Shown piece after piece: positions 60,413 through 64,000 of a DNA stretch of 64,000 bases. The notes under the pieces are model-generated. The model ran no database searches, was not told where the DNA came from, and saw only the letters and a list, made by a program, of their open reading frames with translations. Origin of the DNA: Aralia elata (lineage: Eukaryota > Streptophyta > Magnoliopsida > Apiales > Araliaceae); the NCBI GenBank assembly GCA_034770075.1, contig CM068380.1, forward strand, positions 35,231,765 through 35,295,764, written 5' to 3'. A program made the translations under genes and the position numbers. Every line of letters begins with the position of its first letter. Positions within the stretch are counted from its first letter, which is position 1.

Positions 60413-61892
60413 TGAAAATAGTACGCACATAAGCCAATCATATTTGATATGATGAAGCATATACTTTGTAATCTTATTCGTTTATTAATAAAAGAATTGA
60501 TTTATTAAAGGCATTTTCATTATCTACATGATGTTGTTATATTAAATGTGATAAACTCATAGTTTTGAGTAATACTTTTAGAATCATGATGATGATCATG
60601 CTAATGAGATCTAAATTCTAGATAGCTTAAAACTAAAATCGTTCCTAATCGTTGGATTACTAAAAGGGGATTAGTGAATCCGAATAGATTAGTACATACT
60701 TTGTTTGCTCTTAGGAAGAAGATGATTGATCTCATAATCATTTGTGTGAAGACACTAAAGCAAGTATGTAGGTGCTTATTGAAAAATAAGTTCACTGAGT
60801 GTGGCTCACTAAAGGAATACCTAATGGAAATTTACTTGTCTGTCAATAGGAATTTCTTAAGTGACAATAGTATAAGTGATCCTTAAACTTGAGATCATCA
60901 GAGTATTTTGTGTATGATGAGTTATACTTTGACATGTCCCTTAAGACCTTTAGGATATATCAAAGGGTATGTTTGGGTATAATAAGTTGTACATGGAGAT
61001 AGGTGAATGGTCAACAAAGAATCTACCACTTCTAGTAAAAGGAGAGAATGTCCTATGTGATTCGATAAATGACAACTCAGAAGACTTTAGCCAAAGAAGA
61101 ATGAAATTAGAAAGGAGTTTCTAATTTACATTATTTAGAGTTGTGCATTTAAGAATCAAAATACATATAATTAAATAAAATAATACTTGACAGTAATTCC
61201 ATGTCTTATATTTAATTGGGACATTACATGGTAGAAGGATTGAATTGTACGGTAATTATTCACTAAAAGGTTCTTTTATGATTAATGTTGAAATCTATAT
61301 TATCTGGAAAGTCGTTGATCGCTAAGGGGGGGTTTACCCTTATTGTAGAATAAATATTATTTATTTAAATGAATTAAATAGTTTAATTTATTTATTTAAA
61401 TAAGATTAGAATTGTTCTAATTGATTTATTCACAACCGGTTTAATATAGAGAACCTAAAGGGTCACACCGCAAAAGTAAAATATTTATTTAAGAAGTAAA
61501 TGGCATAATCGTAATAATATGTTAAGTATATTTAATTTATGCTATGGTGATGGAATAAATTAAATAGCTTAATATTTATTATTTAATATTTTTAAAATAT
61601 TAAATATAAATTAATAAGAGAAGTCTTATTAATATTATTACTATTATTATTATTATTTAATTTCTAAATAGTTTAGGAATTAATTCATATAAGTACTCTC
61701 ATAAGTTCCTAATTGGATTAGAAGACTAATTAATTAAAGGAGTTTAATTAATTAAATAAAACTCTATTCCTAAATAGTTAGGAGGGTTGCCTACATCTAT
61801 AAATAAGAGAAGTCTTATTATGGAAAAGGGTGAGACAATTATACACTTCTAATAGTTGGGAGAGTACATACAATTTCTATAGAGATAGAAAC
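60413..61892 (+). mobile_element. Copia-family LTR (copia-C), interrupted by L6
   Basis: It begins TGAAAATAGTACGCACAT, a diverged copy of the copia LTR, and is readable to AGAGATAGAAACT, where L6 begins. A TATA-like CTATAAATAA lies at 61797-61806. The rest of the LTR and any internal region lie beyond the window. It is more diverged than the other LTRs. Confidence 0.88.
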
Positions 61893-62144
61893 TGTGACAC
61901 CCCCATATTCAGGTATCAATACCTCGAATTTGGTGTTCACGATAAGCAACATCCAAACACCTTTAATCAACACATGATATCTAAATACGGAATAAACAAT
62001 CATATATTGATCATTCAAAAGGTTTACAATCTGGTCCCAAGGACTATAACCTTAACTAGACATCACGAAGCAACAAAAATAACTATTATCGTTCCTATTA
62101 CATAATCTGAAGTCTAAGAAAATACATTAAAACAGATGACGCGC
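61893..62144 (+). mobile_element. L6: left end of an L element
   Basis: TGTGACACCCCCATATTCAG and the following 230 bp match L4/L5, with differences. It is inserted about 85 bp upstream of the L4/L5 position in the copia LTR, so it is an independent event. It is interrupted by the Athila-like LTR. Confidence 0.88.
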
Positions 62145-62432
62145 TGATGAGTGTGTTTTATATACACAAATTGGGTACTTTTAGCCTTAATAATTTGTAA
62201 GTCTTTAGCTATTTCGTTTGGTTTTATGTGTTTTCATCTTATTGTTGTGTAATATAGTTTTGTATTACTTTTATATGTATTTGTGTGTTTTTATGTGTTT
62301 TTACGTTGTTTTGTAGGTATTGAAATAAAGGCCCTAGGGACCAATGCGTTTTCGGCGCGATTTTGGCATTTCATCTGCTTGTTTCTCAATTTCCCTCATG
62401 ATGCAATTCGAATCTCTCAAAACTCAAAGAAT

Positions 62433-62519
62433 GAAAGTTGTATATCTTTGTCTTAGCTTTCCAGAGTATCTTGAATCATCCAATTTGAAGTTAGTATGAG
62501 AGAGTTATGGTCATTTTAC
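62433..62519 (+). other. Shared module, copy 1, in Athila-like LTR
   Basis: GAAAGTTGTATATCTTTGTC ... AGCTTTCCAGAG ... TTGAATCATCCAATTTGA ... GAGAGTTATGGTCATTTTAC, 87 bp. Confidence 0.8.
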
Positions 62520-62608
62520 CATCGGATTTTGTATGACTTTTACACAGAAGTTGCTTCGGGCTCAATTTGAACCTTACTCCGGCCATTTACTCGTCAAACT
62601 CCAGTTAT

Positions 62609-62695
62609 GAAAGTTGTAGAGCTACTTCTTAGCTTTCTATAGCCTATTTAATCGCCTTAATCCGAGTTTGGACGAAGAAGTTATGGTCATTTTAC
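62609..62695 (+). other. Shared module, copy 2, in Athila-like LTR
   Basis: GAAAGTTGTAGAGCTACTTC ... AGCTTTCTATAG ... CGCCTTAATCCGAGTTTG ... AAGTTATGGTCATTTTAC, 87 bp, immediately followed by the GC-rich palindromes. Confidence 0.8.
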
Positions 62696-62698
62696 TGG

Positions 62699-62780
62699 AG
62701 CTCGCCGGGGCGGGAATTTTCTACACAAATTCCTCGCCGCGGCGAGAAAACGCAGGCCAAAAAGCTCGCCGGGGCGAGCT
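62699..62780. repeat. Three GC-rich palindromes in Athila-like LTR
   Basis: AGCTCGCCGGGGCGGG (62699-62714), CTCGCCGCGGCGAG (62733-62746, perfect palindrome) and AGCTCGCCGGGGCGAGCT (62763-62780, perfect 8-bp arms). Confidence 0.9.
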
Positions 62781-63953
62781 CGTCGCGGACAGCAGCAGAT
62801 TTTTTGGGTTTTTTGGTCATTTTGGAGGTGCTAAGCTAGGTTAGGGCATCTAGGGACTTATATCAGCTCTTGGAGGCACGAAATAGGGGGAGATAGAAGA
62901 TAGAAATCAGCAACTAAGGAGTAGAGGAGGCTTGGAGCAAAGAGAGGGAGGCCATGGCCCTAGGACATGGTTCTTCTAAAGCTTGGAGGAGCTTCAATGG
63001 AGGTGCTTCAATGGAGTTTCATCCAACAACAATGGGGAAGCCATCCTTTATCTTTCTTTATCTTTTTCTCTATGTAATTAGTGTTTAATTTAAGATTGTA
63101 ATTGAACTCATTGCTTAATTTGAATGGATTTTCTCTTCCTTTTGATTATTGTTGCTCATATGAATTGGTTATCATAACCTATGCTTATAGATTAATTGCT
63201 TGGCTCGTAATTACCTTGGGAACCTATATGAAATTGACGAACGGATTATAGGTTGAGACCTAATTATGATATCATGCGAGAGTTAAAGATTCTTGGGGGT
63301 GGATAATAAGATTATTGTGACGTGTGTCTTATTAATTATCTTTGAGAATAGGTGACTTGCTAGTATTTAGGATAGATATATACCTAAATGTCGTGTGTAA
63401 CCATTATGAGATTACAAACTGAATAACTCCCTATGCGAAAGTTCATTTGTTTGATGGGTGATTGACTAAGATTTAGTGACGTGTGTCTTGTTGATTATTC
63501 ATAGAATTGAATTGCTTGCTAGTATGTGGGATAGACATATACCTATGTGTCGTGTATGGGTTATTTTCATATGACCATCGAGAGAGGCTTATGAATATGG
63601 TGAATTTCTCGGTTGGTAATTCTATGTGGTTAATTGATCTAAAGGAGAGTTAAGAGATTTGAACAAAGCATTGCACACCAAGTGTTTGACAAAATACTTG
63701 TATGGGGGAAATTGTAATCTTAGACCTTTATTTATCTATTTATGTTATTTATTTCATGCAATTTAGATGTAACCTTTATCTATCTCTTCAATCAAATTTT
63801 TTAAATAAGATCGAGACGATATAAAGTTGGTACTTGGAAGTTCATTAGAGATAATTCCCTGTGGGTTCGACAACTCTCTCTTATCACTTTATTACTTGTT
63901 GACCGCGTATACTTGCGCGTAAATTGTCATATACAAAAAGTACTACAAGTTTT

Positions 63954-63971
63954 TGGCGCCGTTGTCGGGGA
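63954..63971 (+). other. Primer binding site of the Athila-like element
   Basis: TGGCGCCGTTGTCGGGGA follows AGTTTT after the LTR. This is the tRNA-Asp-type site used by many Athila/Tat elements, with one T in place of the usual C. Confidence 0.9.
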
Positions 63972-64000
63972 ATTAGTTTTCTAATGTTTTTTCAATATTA
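63972..64000 (+). other. Start of Athila-like internal region
   Basis: 29 bp of leader; nothing further can be said. Confidence 0.6.

Larger units (their letters stand above)
62145..63947 (+). mobile_element. Athila/Tat-type 5' LTR at right edge
   Basis: It begins TGATGAGTGTG and ends AAAGTACTACA, six bases before a primer binding site, 1803 bp. It contains two copies of the shared module and three GC-rich palindromes. The preceding pentamer CGCGC is the expected target duplication. The element body is outside the window. Confidence 0.85.
1547..64000 (+). mobile_element. Gypsy-1: Tat-like Ty3/gypsy element, host for all later insertions (3' end outside window)
   Basis: Seen: a 5' LTR (1547-3792), a primer binding site, gag, protease, RT, RNase H, integrase and a 3' untranslated region in the standard gypsy order on the plus strand, each broken by younger elements. 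No second copy of the LTR (start TGTAAACACCCGAAATTTTG) is present, so the 3' LTR must lie to the right of the window or have been lost. Flanking duplications of the nested elements show the gypsy-1 sequence resuming after each one. Inference: the antisense PMD-like region at 31.0-60.3 kb is part of gypsy-1, since additional antisense ORFs between pol and the 3' LTR are known in Tat-lineage elements. The alternative is that gypsy-1 lost its 3' end and abuts an unrelated gene near 31 kb. Confidence 0.7.

Noticed and set aside
63954..63971. A tRNA gene
   Set aside because: Only the 18 bases complementary to the tRNA 3' end are present, as expected for a primer binding site.

Overview
The window reads as nuclear, repeat-rich heterochromatin from a flowering plant, probably a eudicot. 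I find no intact host gene, tRNA gene or rRNA gene. Almost every base can be assigned to LTR retrotransposons inserted into one another. The plant origin follows from the Ty3/gypsy Tat-lineage pol (RT followed by two RNase H-like regions and an integrase), an Athila/Tat-type primer binding site at the right edge, Ty1/copia elements primed by initiator tRNA-Met, and a degenerate plant-mobile-domain (PMD) gene. The species cannot be named from the sequence.

Layout. Positions 1-1546 are a degenerate minus-strand coding region of unknown family. At 1547 a Tat-like gypsy element (gypsy-1) begins with its 5' LTR (1547-3792). I infer that everything to the right edge lies inside gypsy-1, because its own 3' LTR is never reached. 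Its gag is split by a non-coding LTR-like element L1 (about 4736-11292), which is itself split by an inverted relative, L2 (7158-11140, target duplication TATGT). Protease, RT, RNase H and integrase follow (13.3-21.4 kb); the integrase is split by L3 (17757-20695). The 3' untranslated region is split by copia-A (21569-30551, duplication GTAGG). An antisense PMD/DUF7745-like coding region then lies in pieces at 31.0-31.6, 33.4-33.9 and 58.8-60.3 kb. It is split by a solo copia LTR (31583-33403, duplication GCACA) and by copia-B (33938-58828, duplication CTCCG). At the right, another copia LTR (60413-61892) is cut by L6 (61893-62144), which is cut in turn by an Athila-like 5' LTR (62145-63947) with its primer binding site at 63954-63971.

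Copia-B is the best preserved element: a gag-pol with only a few nonsense codons and one frameshift. Both of its LTRs carry the same L insertion at the same site. The 5' copy (L4) is truncated, rejoined to an upstream part of the LTR through a short shared sequence, and later received a second Tat-like element, gypsy-2 (36718-47313, duplication GTTAC). L5 in the 3' LTR preserves the pre-insertion site. Gypsy-2 has nearly identical LTRs but a scrambled, deleted pol and a 3' untranslated region full of tandem repeats, including a ten-monomer 70/140-bp satellite-like array.

Signals not explained by ordinary element anatomy are: (1) clusters of GC-rich, family-specific palindromes in five different element families; (2) a roughly 80-90-bp non-coding module shared by the Athila LTR (twice), L5 and, more weakly, the gypsy-1 LTR; (3) a four-fold palindromic motif and an 11-bp hairpin conserved in the copia leaders; (4) LTR-to-LTR gene conversion recorded in copia-B. 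None of the coding regions looks functional as it stands.
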